From positions 184-12,388 of the forward strand of contig DLGR01000006.1 in assembly GCA_002482805.1 (NCBI GenBank): a stretch of 12,205 nucleotides of DNA, read 5' to 3'. The position numbers and the translations under genes were made by a program. Positions 7,064-12,205 of the stretch are shown piece after piece; positions within the stretch are counted from its first letter, which is position 1; each line of letters starts with the position of its first letter. Below the pieces are notes generated by a model, which saw only the letters and a list, made by a program, of their open reading frames with translations, was not told the DNA's origin and made no database searches. Origin of the DNA: Micavibrio sp. UBA7689 (GTDB lineage: Bacteria; Pseudomonadota; Alphaproteobacteria; Micavibrionales; Micavibrionaceae).

Positions 7064-7348
7064 GTGTTTGAACGTTGCGAATTCATCATGGGACATGACA
7101 ACAGCATGGTTATCGTGCTGCCCGGCATGCTGCCGTTGGAGCCGCAGCCTTACACCGTTTCTGCTACACCCACCCACATCAAGATCAAAGCCGGTTACGA
7201 CCAGATCGCGCTGTTCCCGTATCACAACGAGGAAGTGTTTCAGCGCCTGATTCATTTCAGCCAAGTGGGCATCGTCGAATATCCGCCGGGTGAATCCTTC
7301 CCCGCCTGCATAACAGCAGTTGCTTATGTAGAAACGAGGACACAATGA
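7064..7348 (+). CDS. Hypothetical small protein, first of a coupled pair
   Basis: Unrecognised 94-aa protein. The GTG at 7064 is preferred because AAGGGGG lies 10 bases upstream; the in-frame ATG at 7088 (MGHDNSM) has no ribosome site and would give 86 aa. The sequence is mixed polar and hydrophobic with short beta-like stretches (MVIVLPGMLPL, HIKIKAGYDQIALFPY, GIVEYP, TAVAYVET), no signal peptide and no clear membrane helix, suggesting a compact, mostly beta cytoplasmic protein. Cysteines are at 5 and near residue 83. Its TGA stop overlaps the next ATG in ATGA, so the two genes are translationally coupled. Coding is supported by the coupling and the next gene's ribosome site; function is unknown. 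Confidence 0.62.
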   Translation: MFERCEFIMGHDNSMVIVLPGMLPLEPQPYTVSATPTHIKIKAGYDQIALFPYHNEEVFQRLIHFSQVGIVEYPPGESFPACITAVAYVETRTQ

Positions 7349-7560
7349 TTTCCGTAGGAACACCTTTGTCCGATATCGTCGGCACCAGTGATGTAACATA
7401 TGCGGCCTCTTCGGGCACGTCGCAGTTGGGCGATGTGTTGTCCGCCACCGGTTTTGACGCCCACGAGCAAGAAGTTTCCGCGCCAGCGGCATCCGATCCG
7501 GGCATCGCAGGCTTGGTGAGAACCAACATTGCGCCGCGTGCCAAGGGTTTGGACAAGTAA
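7345..7560 (+). CDS. Hypothetical small acidic protein, second of a coupled pair
   Basis: Unrecognised 71-aa protein, rich in Ser, Thr, Ala and Gly, with no hydrophobic segment, no cysteine and little predicted structure; it ends in GLDK. GAGG lies 6-9 bases before the ATG, which itself overlaps the preceding stop (ATGA). The Ser/Ala-rich, possibly disordered character and the coupling suggest a partner or accessory of the 7064 product, but nothing identifies its role. It is followed by the 80-bp gap and hairpin before gmd. Confidence 0.6.
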   Translation: MISVGTPLSDIVGTSDVTYAASSGTSQLGDVLSATGFDAHEQEVSAPAASDPGIAGLVRTNIAPRAKGLDK

Positions 7561-7575
7561 GAACACCATCATAAG

Positions 7576-7624
7576 TTGACTGTGGAGAGGGATTCCGTCA
7601 TACATAGGTAGGACGGAATTCTCC
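7576..7624 (+). promoter_or_regulatory. Hairpin and possible promoter ahead of gmd
   Basis: ATTCCGTC (7592-7599) pairs with GACGGAAT (7612-7619), and GGAGA (7584-7588) pairs with TCTCC (7620-7624), with GGG bulged: a 13-bp interrupted stem and a 12-base loop. No T-run follows, so it is a poor intrinsic terminator. TTGACT at 7576-7581 is a good -35 box, with only a weak -10 (TACATA near 7601). It is either the gmd promoter with a dyad operator or an mRNA leader structure 16 bases before the gmd ATG. Confidence 0.35.
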
Positions 7625-7640
7625 GTTTCAGGCATCTCTC

Positions 7641-8672
7641 ATGAGCAAAAAGACCGCATTCATCACCGGTATCACGGGGCAGGACGGGGCTATTCTGGCC
7701 GAAATCCTACTCGAAAAAGGCTACCGCGTGTGCGGCGTGCGCCCGTATCTGCCTGTCGATGACACAGAGCGGCTTTATTCCTCCCCGCAGGATGTGGAAT
7801 TGTTCCACGGCGATATGTCGGACGGGGCGAGCCTGATCCGCCTGCTCGAAAAAACCAAACCCGATGAAATTTACAACCTTGCCGCGATGAGTCATGTGCA
7901 GGTGAGTTTTTCCATGCCCGAACACACGGCGAATGTGAACGCGATCGGCCCCGTTCGCATTCTGGAGTCGATGCGTACGCTCGATATGAAAGATGTGCGT
8001 TTCTATCAGGCGTCAAGTTCGGAAATGTTCGGTAACGCGCCCGCGCCGCAGTCGGAAAGCACAGCGTTTGCACCGTGCAGCCCATATGGCACGGCGAAGC
8101 TTTACGCCTACTGGATGGTGCGGATGTACCGCGATGCATATGGATTACATGCCAGCAACGGCATTTTGTTCAATCATGAAAGTCCGCTGCGCGGGGAACA
8201 ATTCGTTACGCGCAAGATAACCAAAGCGATCGGTGAATTTGTGATAGGCCGCAAGGAGCCTTTAAAATTGGGTAATCTCGAAGCGCGCCGCGATTGGGGT
8301 CATGCGAAAGATTATATGCTCGGCGCGTGGATGATGCTCCAGCAGAGCAAGCCCGATGACTATGTTCTGGCTACGGGAGAGACGCACAGCGTGCGCGAAT
8401 TCGTCGAGCGCGCTTTTGAGTATGCAGGCCGTCCGATCGTATGGCACGGCGCAGGAGAGCGCGAAACGGGTCATGATAAATTCAGCGGCCAGATGCTGGT
8501 GACTATCGATGCCGAATTGTTCCGCCCGAAAGAGATCCATTGTTTGATCGGGGATTCTTCCAAGGCGCGCGATGCGCTTCACTGGGCACCGAAATATTCC
8601 TTCGACGACCTGATCGCCGAAATGGTGGAAGCGGACGTTCCCAAAGGCATCAGAAAGAAAATCTATGGCTGA
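7641..8672 (+). CDS. gmd: GDP-mannose 4,6-dehydratase
   Basis: Converts GDP-D-mannose to GDP-4-keto-6-deoxy-D-mannose in the cytoplasm, the first step to GDP-L-fucose and related deoxysugars. Extended SDR enzyme of 343 aa. Motifs: NADP-binding GITGQDG (10-16), SSSEMFG (125-131) with the active-site Ser/Glu, catalytic YGTAK (Tyr149, Lys153), NHESPLRGEQFVTRKIT (178-194), RRDWGHAKDYM (216-226), ATGETHSVREF (244-254) and FRPKEIH (294-300); all are hallmarks of Gmd. Length is normal. No clear ribosome site precedes the ATG. The stop overlaps the start of fcl by 8 bp, so both are made together. No GDP-mannose synthesis genes are visible nearby. Confidence 0.93.
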   Translation: MSKKTAFITGITGQDGAILAEILLEKGYRVCGVRPYLPVDDTERLYSSPQDVELFHGDMSDGASLIRLLEKTKPDEIYNLAAMSHVQVSFSMPEHTANVNAIGPVRILESMRTLDMKDVRFYQASSSEMFGNAPAPQSESTAFAPCSPYGTAKLYAYWMVRMYRDAYGLHASNGILFNHESPLRGEQFVTRKITKAIGEFVIGRKEPLKLGNLEARRDWGHAKDYMLGAWMMLQQSKPDDYVLATGETHSVREFVERAFEYAGRPIVWHGAGERETGHDKFSGQMLVTIDAELFRPKEIHCLIGDSSKARDALHWAPKYSFDDLIAEMVEADVPKGIRKKIYG

Positions 8673-9609
8673 TAGTTTCTTCCCGCTGGACGGCAAAATC
8701 GTCTGGGTGGCCGGAGAAACAGGCATGGTCGGACGCGCGATTACCCGCGCGCTCAATGTCCGCGGCGTGCGGGTTTTATCGGCACCGCACCGTGTTCTGG
8801 ATTTGACCGACCAAGCGGCCACCTTTGAGTGGATCGAACGTTACCGCCCCGATGCAGTTTTCATGGCCGCCGCCAAAGTCGGCGGTATCGGCGCGAATTC
8901 CTCTTACCCTGCCGATTTCATCCGCGACAACCTCGCCATCGCGCAAAACGTGATCGAGGGTGCGCACAGGGCGGATGTACAGCGGTTGTTGTTTTTGGGG
9001 TCTTCGTGCATCTATCCGAAAATGGCGGCACAGCCGATGGACGAGGCGGCGTTGATGAGCGGTCCGCTGGAGCCGACCAACGAAGCCTATGCCATCGCCA
9101 AAATCGCGGGCCTTAAAATGTGCGAGTTTTATTCCAAACAATTCGGCCGCGATTATATTTCCGCGATGCCGACGAATCTTTATGGACCGTATGACCGTTT
9201 CGATGCGGATAACGGCCATGTGATTCCATCTATGATGTTGAAATTCCTGCAAGCGCAAGACCATGTGACGTTGTGGGGGACGGGTGCGCCTTTGCGCGAA
9301 TTCCTGCATGTAGATGATTTGGCCAATGCGTTGGTGTGCATGATGGAAAAATACAACGGCACGGGGCATGTGAATATCGGCAGCGGGGAAGAGGTGAGCA
9401 TCAAGCAACTCGCCGCGATGATGCAGAAGGTTACGGGTTTTACAGGCAAAGTGGTGTTTGATGATTCCAAGCCCGACGGCAGCCCGCGCAAATTGCTCGA
9501 TTCATCCAAGATGCGCGCGCTGGGCTGGAAGCCTTCAATAGCTTTGGAAGAGGGGCTCGCCCAAACCCATGCATGGTACAACCAAGGTGAAATGCGCAAA
9601 CGCGCCTAA
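8665..9609 (+). CDS. fcl: GDP-L-fucose synthase
   Basis: Bifunctional NADPH-dependent epimerase/reductase turning GDP-4-keto-6-deoxymannose into GDP-L-fucose for surface polysaccharide. 314 aa. Seen: dinucleotide-binding GETGMVG (17-23), KVGGIGANSSYPADFIRDNL (71-90), GSSCIYP (112-118), YAIAK (142-146), NLYGPYDRFD (171-180) and NGHVIP (183-188). The catalytic set described for the E. coli enzyme (Ser107, Cys109, Tyr136, Lys140, His179) maps at a constant offset of 6 to Ser113, Cys115, Tyr142, Lys146 and His185, all present, so it should be active. It overlaps gmd by 8 bp. The stop overlaps the stop of the convergent 9606 gene within CTAA. Confidence 0.93.
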   Translation: MADSFFPLDGKIVWVAGETGMVGRAITRALNVRGVRVLSAPHRVLDLTDQAATFEWIERYRPDAVFMAAAKVGGIGANSSYPADFIRDNLAIAQNVIEGAHRADVQRLLFLGSSCIYPKMAAQPMDEAALMSGPLEPTNEAYAIAKIAGLKMCEFYSKQFGRDYISAMPTNLYGPYDRFDADNGHVIPSMMLKFLQAQDHVTLWGTGAPLREFLHVDDLANALVCMMEKYNGTGHVNIGSGEEVSIKQLAAMMQKVTGFTGKVVFDDSKPDGSPRKLLDSSKMRALGWKPSIALEEGLAQTHAWYNQGEMRKRA

Positions 9610-10016
9610 GAAGCGAGCGGTCCGATTTTGCGCATCGTGACGAAGGTCAAATCACCGCCATACGAAATCTGCCCGGACATTTGAATGCGGTCATCCTTCC
9701 TCGCCAGTTTTAAAACTGTTCTGTAGGTAACGGATTCGCGCGTAGGCGAACCATCGGGGCGGGTGAGCAGGAAATCGAGATCGGCTTTGGCGGGGTCTGC
9801 GGTGGAGATCATTTCCACTTCGGCTTCGTTGAGGACGCGGAACACAGAGGTCCACAAACAATTGGCGCGGTCGTAGCGTTGTGTGCGGCCGTCGCGGATT
9901 TCGGTTTCGCCGTCGCTCTTCTTTTCCAGCGGGCCTTTATAGTCCGTGGTCGAGGTTACGAGATATTTGCCGTCAAGGGGATGTGCCATAAGCGAAAGGA
10001 TAGCAATATTCGCCAT
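9606..10016 (-). CDS. Hypothetical protein, last gene of the XRE-GNAT operon
   Basis: Unrecognised protein of 136 aa from the ATG at 10016. Other starts are possible: ATG at 9989 (127 aa, MAHPLDGKYLVTST) or a TTG at 10025; none has a good ribosome site. From about residue 14 the sequence alternates polar and hydrophobic residues (GKYLVTSTTDY, SVFRVLNEAEVEMIST, RTVLKLARKDDRIQMSGQIS, FVTMRKIG), which suggests a single small beta-barrel or sandwich domain, perhaps lipocalin-like; this is inference from pattern only. It begins 25 bases after the GNAT stop and probably shares its transcript. Confidence 0.6.
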   Translation of the reverse strand: MANIAILSLMAHPLDGKYLVTSTTDYKGPLEKKSDGETEIRDGRTQRYDRANCLWTSVFRVLNEAEVEMISTADPAKADLDFLLTRPDGSPTRESVTYRTVLKLARKDDRIQMSGQISYGGDLTFVTMRKIGPLAS

Positions 10017-10041
10017 CCAAACCAAACCGAATTTATAAGGA

Positions 10042-10776
10042 TCAGGCTACGCTGCTGTTGGGATTCGGCGCACTCATGGGGGCCGCAACCGTTTCAAACC
10101 CCGGGTCGTTCGCGGGTTTTTTCAAACGGGAGCGGGGAATAAGGTCATTCGGGTAGCTGCGTGCGTGAATGACGTTCATGTTCAGGCCTGTGTAGAATTT
10201 CAAAACCCCGTCATGGTTCGTGTTGCGGGTGTTGAGGTATACGACCTCGGGCTCGCTCGGGTGGTTAAAGAGTTCTTTAAACAGCATCGGCAGGAAATGT
10301 TTACCCCAACCGCGTTTCGTGTGTTCGGGGAACAGGCCGATTTTATAAATTTCGATCGTTTTGTCCGCATCGTCTGGTTCAATGCCAAGCGGCGCGATAC
10401 CGTTATCGTCTGCCGCTTTTTCAAAAATGCGTCTTACATCGGGTTCGACGTTTGCGATGATTGTGCCGCCGACTTCCTTGTTGCCGACCCAGAAGCTGTA
10501 GCGTCTGGAGCCGGGCTGGGCCAGTTTCTCGCTGATATACGCGACGCTGGCGGCTTCGTGGTATTCTTTGCGCAAATCCCAGTCATAAGGTTTGCCGACT
10601 CTTTCAAGAATTTTTTTCAGGTCCGAGAATGTAGGAATGCCTTCGTCTTGGATACGCAGCACCGGATCCAGATCCGGATCAAGGATCGGATAGACTTTTT
10701 TAGACATGTTCAACAGGTGCATCTTTTGAGAGATGGCCAGTTCAAACCTTATGAAGCCGTTTCGACCGTCAACCAT
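10042..10776 (-). CDS. GNAT family N-acetyltransferase
   Basis: Acyl-CoA-dependent acetyltransferase fold, 244 aa, cytoplasmic. The core lies in the second half: IYKIGLFPEHTKRGWGKHFL (143-162) is motif A with the pyrophosphate-binding R-G-W-G turn, and LNTRNTNHDGVLKFYTGLNM (181-200) is motif B. The first 100 or so residues are a family-specific extension without a clear match. The start at 10776 is chosen because AAGG, overlapping the upstream stop, lies 6 bases before it; ATGs at 10722 and 10707 lack a ribosome site. It lies 8 bases after the XRE regulator gene, so the two are cotranscribed. Substrate is unknown; modification of a metabolite sensed by the XRE partner, or of a protein, is possible. 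Confidence 0.82.
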   Translation of the reverse strand: MVDGRNGFIRFELAISQKMHLLNMSKKVYPILDPDLDPVLRIQDEGIPTFSDLKKILERVGKPYDWDLRKEYHEAASVAYISEKLAQPGSRRYSFWVGNKEVGGTIIANVEPDVRRIFEKAADDNGIAPLGIEPDDADKTIEIYKIGLFPEHTKRGWGKHFLPMLFKELFNHPSEPEVVYLNTRNTNHDGVLKFYTGLNMNVIHARSYPNDLIPRSRLKKPANDPGFETVAAPMSAPNPNSSVA

Positions 10777-10784
10777 TACACACC

Positions 10785-11447
10785 TTATGCCACTTCTTTC
10801 GTGGGCGTTATCGCTACATTTTCCCATGCAATATTAAAAAGTTCGCGGAAGCTGCTCGCTATATCAGCTTGTTGCATTACAAGGATACGGACATTGTCCT
10901 TGGTAAAATTCAGGAATGCCAGTTTGTCCCCATAACAATAAAGCGTACGGTCGTTAAAACGTTCCTTGGGGAACCATTTATATTCCGCGAATGTGCGCGC
11001 TATCAGCTGGCTTTCGCCTTCCTGAACGATAATCTTGAAGGTGAAGTTGTTACGGATTCTGTCCATACGTTCGACATGCATTTGGTAAAAGTCATTGCCG
11101 AGCCATTCGATCAATTTCTTGGGCACGCCGTTAAATAGGCAGATTTCGCTTCCCGGCGTTTTCGACGTTTCATACACATCATCGAAAAACTGGCGGATGC
11201 CAGCCTGGCCTTCATAATTCATTATATTGTTGTCACGTTCACGCACGCCTTGCAGACCGAGGAATTCAATACCGTGTCTTTCAAAGGTGGAGCGGATGGT
11301 CGCGAGCGTGCTTTCACGCGGCGTGGTCTGGCCGTTCTCTATAGAGCCAATCGAGGTTGCGGAAATGCCTGTGCGCTGGGCCAGATCTTGCTGGCTCCAG
11401 TTAAGAATTCCCCGTGCGCCTCTAATTTGTGCAGTCGTTATCGACAT
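10785..11447 (-). CDS. XRE-type HTH regulator with TrmB-like C-terminal domain
   Basis: Transcription factor of 220 aa. Residues 8-63 form a Cro/C1-type helix-turn-helix: RGARGILNWSQQDLAQRTGI, then the recognition helix ISATSIGSIENGQ and P-x-x-x-T-L-A-T-I, ending with the RHGIEFL typical of alphaproteobacterial members. Residues about 76-212 form a second domain: NYEGQAGIRQFFDDVYE, an EICLFNG strand, and YCYGDKLAFLNFTKDNVRIL followed by ADIASSFRELFNIAWE. This resembles the C-terminal effector domain of TrmB-type regulators, which usually sits behind a winged helix. Cys171 lies next to the YGDK strand. It is the first gene of a probable operon with the GNAT and 9606 genes. Autoregulation is likely but unproven. 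Confidence 0.85.
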   Translation of the reverse strand: MSITTAQIRGARGILNWSQQDLAQRTGISATSIGSIENGQTTPRESTLATIRSTFERHGIEFLGLQGVRERDNNIMNYEGQAGIRQFFDDVYETSKTPGSEICLFNGVPKKLIEWLGNDFYQMHVERMDRIRNNFTFKIIVQEGESQLIARTFAEYKWFPKERFNDRTLYCYGDKLAFLNFTKDNVRILVMQQADIASSFRELFNIAWENVAITPTKEVA

Positions 11448-11476
11448 TTTCTATAACATTTTCAATTGGTCACATG

Positions 11477-11493
11477 ATTCCGCCGTTCGGAAT
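11477..11493. promoter_or_regulatory. Inverted repeat upstream of the XRE gene
   Basis: ATTCCG (11477-11482) and CGGAAT (11488-11493) form a perfect dyad with a 5-base spacer, centred 38 bp upstream of the XRE start codon. Position and form suit an autoregulatory operator. A direct repeat of GAAAATG also occurs on the minus strand next to the start codon. No firm promoter boxes were found for this gene. Confidence 0.35.
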
Positions 11494-11559
11494 GGTGATT
11501 TTTTAACTCAATCTGTAAAATCATGCAAGGGAAAAGCGTTAAAAATCTACAAAAAATTT

Positions 11560-11586
11560 CTTGACAAAAGACATAAAACCTATGAA
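11560..11586 (+). promoter_or_regulatory. Possible promoter of the candidate small RNA
   Basis: CTTGACA (11560-11566) matches the -35 consensus of both E. coli and alphaproteobacteria. The best -10-like hexamer, TATGAA (11581-11586), is only 14 bp downstream; at the standard 17-bp spacing the sequence is GAATGT, a poor match. Thus the -35 is strong and the -10 is uncertain. The location suits a transcript ending at the terminator at 11730-11768. Confidence 0.4.
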
Positions 11587-11589
11587 TGT

Positions 11590-11768
11590 CCCAACCTAAG
11601 CTTGGAATTTAACCAAGTTAACCTGTTTTGAGGCCTATGTCGGTTCCCCACTCACTCGGCCGAGGGACAGGAAAAAGAGTACTACTAAACGGCAGTATAG
11701 AGGCGGGACGCAAGTCCCACACACACGGCGGAGCTCTTTGGGAAACCAAAGGCTCCGTTTTGTTTTTT
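11590..11768 (+). ncRNA. Candidate small RNA, unrecognised family
   Basis: This is most of the 360-bp stretch (11448-11805) that has no protein gene. The plus strand shows a row of potential stem-loops: AA(G)CTTGG/CCAAGTT at 11598-11619 with a 7-base loop; CCTGT (11622-11626) with ACAGG (11667-11671) enclosing TCGG/CCGA and the C-rich loop TTCCCCACTCACTC; TACT/AGTA near 11680-11697; GGGAC-GCAA-GTCCC at 11705-11718, a perfect stem with a GNRA tetraloop; and the terminator hairpin. No ORF with a ribosome site lies inside. Length (about 180 nt), a strong terminator and a -35 box support an independent transcript. It does not match 6S, SRP, tmRNA or RNase P RNA as I know them. The 5' end is approximate. 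Confidence 0.5.
11730..11768 (+). terminator. Strong intrinsic terminator
   Basis: GGAGC (11730-11734), a bulged T, and CTTTGG (11736-11741) pair with CCAAAG (11746-11751) and GCTCC (11752-11756) around a GAAA tetraloop, an 11-bp stem. It is followed by GTTTTGTTTTTT (11757-11768). The T-run is on the plus strand only, so it ends a plus-strand transcript; the flanking genes on both sides are on the minus strand. Confidence 0.85.
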
Positions 11769-11805
11769 CCCAACCGGCATCGTTAATTTTATTGGCAACG
11801 TGCAA

Positions 11806-12205
11806 CTAAGCCGCTTTGGTTTTCCCCAAGAGGCCCTCGCGGCGGAGCAACGCATCGGGATCCGCATCCCTTCCGCGGAAGTTTCTGTACAGCACCGAAG
11901 GATCTTCCGATCCGCCTTTCGACAAAATTTCGTTTTTGTATTTCGTGGCCACTTCGGAATCGTACAAACCTTTTTGCAAGAAGAATTCGAATGTGTCGGC
12001 ATCCAGAACTTCCGCCCATTTGTAGCTGTAGTAGCCCGCGGAATAACCGCCGCCGAAAATATGGTTGAACGACGTCGAGGTAGGCCCCGCATAGCGCGGG
12101 AAGAGCGAAGCGTCTTTCGTTGCCGCATCTTCGAACGCCCGCATCACGGCGCTGGACCTGCACTGCGACACACCACCGGCAACGCTGCCCGGCGCCGGGC
12201 AGCGT
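11806..12205 (-). CDS. M3 family metallopeptidase (oligopeptidase A / Dcp type), C-terminal fragment
   Basis: C-terminal part (about 120-130 residues) of a zinc-dependent oligopeptidase. Diagnostic features: FNHIFGGGYSAGYYSYKWAE, with the G-Y-x-A-G-Y-Y-S-Y glycine/tyrosine loop that contacts substrate, then VLDADTFEFF, ILSKGGSEDPSVLYRNFRGR, and DPDALLRREGLLGKTKAA at the end. The HExxH zinc motif would lie upstream, outside the window. The frame stays open to base 12205, but the codons beyond about 12160 do not look like the family and run into a perfect palindrome, so the true coding sequence may be broken or mis-assembled there. The stop is TAG at 11808-11806. Cytoplasmic peptide degradation is the family's role. 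Confidence 0.85.
   Translation of the reverse strand, partial: RCPAPGSVAGGVSQCRSSAVMRAFEDAATKDASLFPRYAGPTSTSFNHIFGGGYSAGYYSYKWAEVLDADTFEFFLQKGLYDSEVATKYKNEILSKGGSEDPSVLYRNFRGRDADPDALLRREGLLGKTKAA
12182..12205. repeat. Perfect 24-bp palindrome at window edge
   Basis: ACGCTGCCCGGC at 12182-12193 is followed directly by its reverse complement at 12194-12205, with no spacer. It is very GC-rich compared with the surroundings and ends exactly at the window end. It lies in the peptidase frame but encodes residues (RCPAPGS) unlike the family. An assembly fold-back at a contig end or a real hairpin element are both possible. Confidence 0.6.

Noticed and set aside
7002..7250. 82-aa ORF with a purine-rich stretch before ATG, overlapping the 7064 gene
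   Set aside because: Most of it is a Cys/Arg/Ser-rich out-of-frame copy of the 7064 gene; the second gene couples to the 7064 frame, not this one. A leader role of its start codon is not excluded.
10165..10935. 256-aa plus-strand ORF opposite GNAT and XRE genes
   Set aside because: It is antisense to two recognised genes with good ribosome sites and has no own motif.
11590..11768. 6S RNA, SRP RNA, tmRNA or a known riboswitch
   Set aside because: There is no long closed 6S-like rod with pairing ends, no SRP GGAAGGAAGCAGCC-type core, no tRNA-like ends, and no downstream plus-strand gene to control.
11685..12163. Alternative minus-strand frames over the peptidase end (147 and 124 aa)
   Set aside because: They are out of frame with the M3 peptidase signature, and one runs through the terminator region.

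Overview
The window looks like chromosomal DNA of an alphaproteobacterium. The support is a D-3-hydroxybutyrate dehydrogenase directly followed by a patatin-like protein, a DUF3309 miniprotein, a CtlX-type amidinohydrolase, and an XRE regulator of an alphaproteobacterial type. Base composition is moderate in GC and genes are tightly packed. I see no phage, transposase, CRISPR, rRNA or tRNA. A genus cannot be fixed from this sequence; a Micavibrio- or Rhodospirillales-like lineage is only a guess.

Layout, left to right. (1) 1-2144, minus strand: a three-gene efflux operon read as tetR, periplasmic adaptor, RND permease; only the first 24 codons of the permease are inside the window. (2) 2145-2253: divergent regulatory region with a TTGACTA/TAGTCAA inverted repeat and a perfect 12-bp palindrome next to a TATAAA box. 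(3) 2254-3344, plus strand: ctlX, apparently leaderless, then a 52-residue DUF3309 membrane miniprotein whose ribosome site lies in a hairpin. (4) 3341-5827, minus strand: an unknown protein with a three-fold internal repeat, a dispersed palindromic repeat, bdhA, and a patatin-like hydrolase that begins on the base after the bdhA stop. This suggests intracellular polyhydroxybutyrate or lipid turnover. (5) 6001-6945, plus strand: a sterol desaturase/fatty acid hydroxylase family membrane di-iron enzyme. (6) 7064-7560, plus strand: two small unknown genes coupled by an ATGA overlap. (7) 7641-9609, plus strand: gmd and fcl, overlapping by 8 bp, converting GDP-D-mannose to GDP-L-fucose for surface polysaccharide. 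(8) 9606-11447, minus strand: an XRE regulator with a TrmB-like C-terminal domain, a GNAT acetyltransferase and a small unknown protein, probably one operon. (9) 11448-11805: about 360 bp without a protein gene. It holds a candidate small RNA on the plus strand ending in a very clear intrinsic terminator. (10) 11806-12205, minus strand: the C-terminus of an M3 metallopeptidase running into a perfect 24-bp palindrome at the window edge.

Most genes are recognisable housekeeping or accessory metabolism. The least explained items are the candidate small RNA (about 11590-11768), the XRE/TrmB-like regulator with its GNAT partner, the coupled small genes at 7064-7560, and the three-fold repeat protein at 5288-5827. 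No strong case for a new defence or mobile system can be made.
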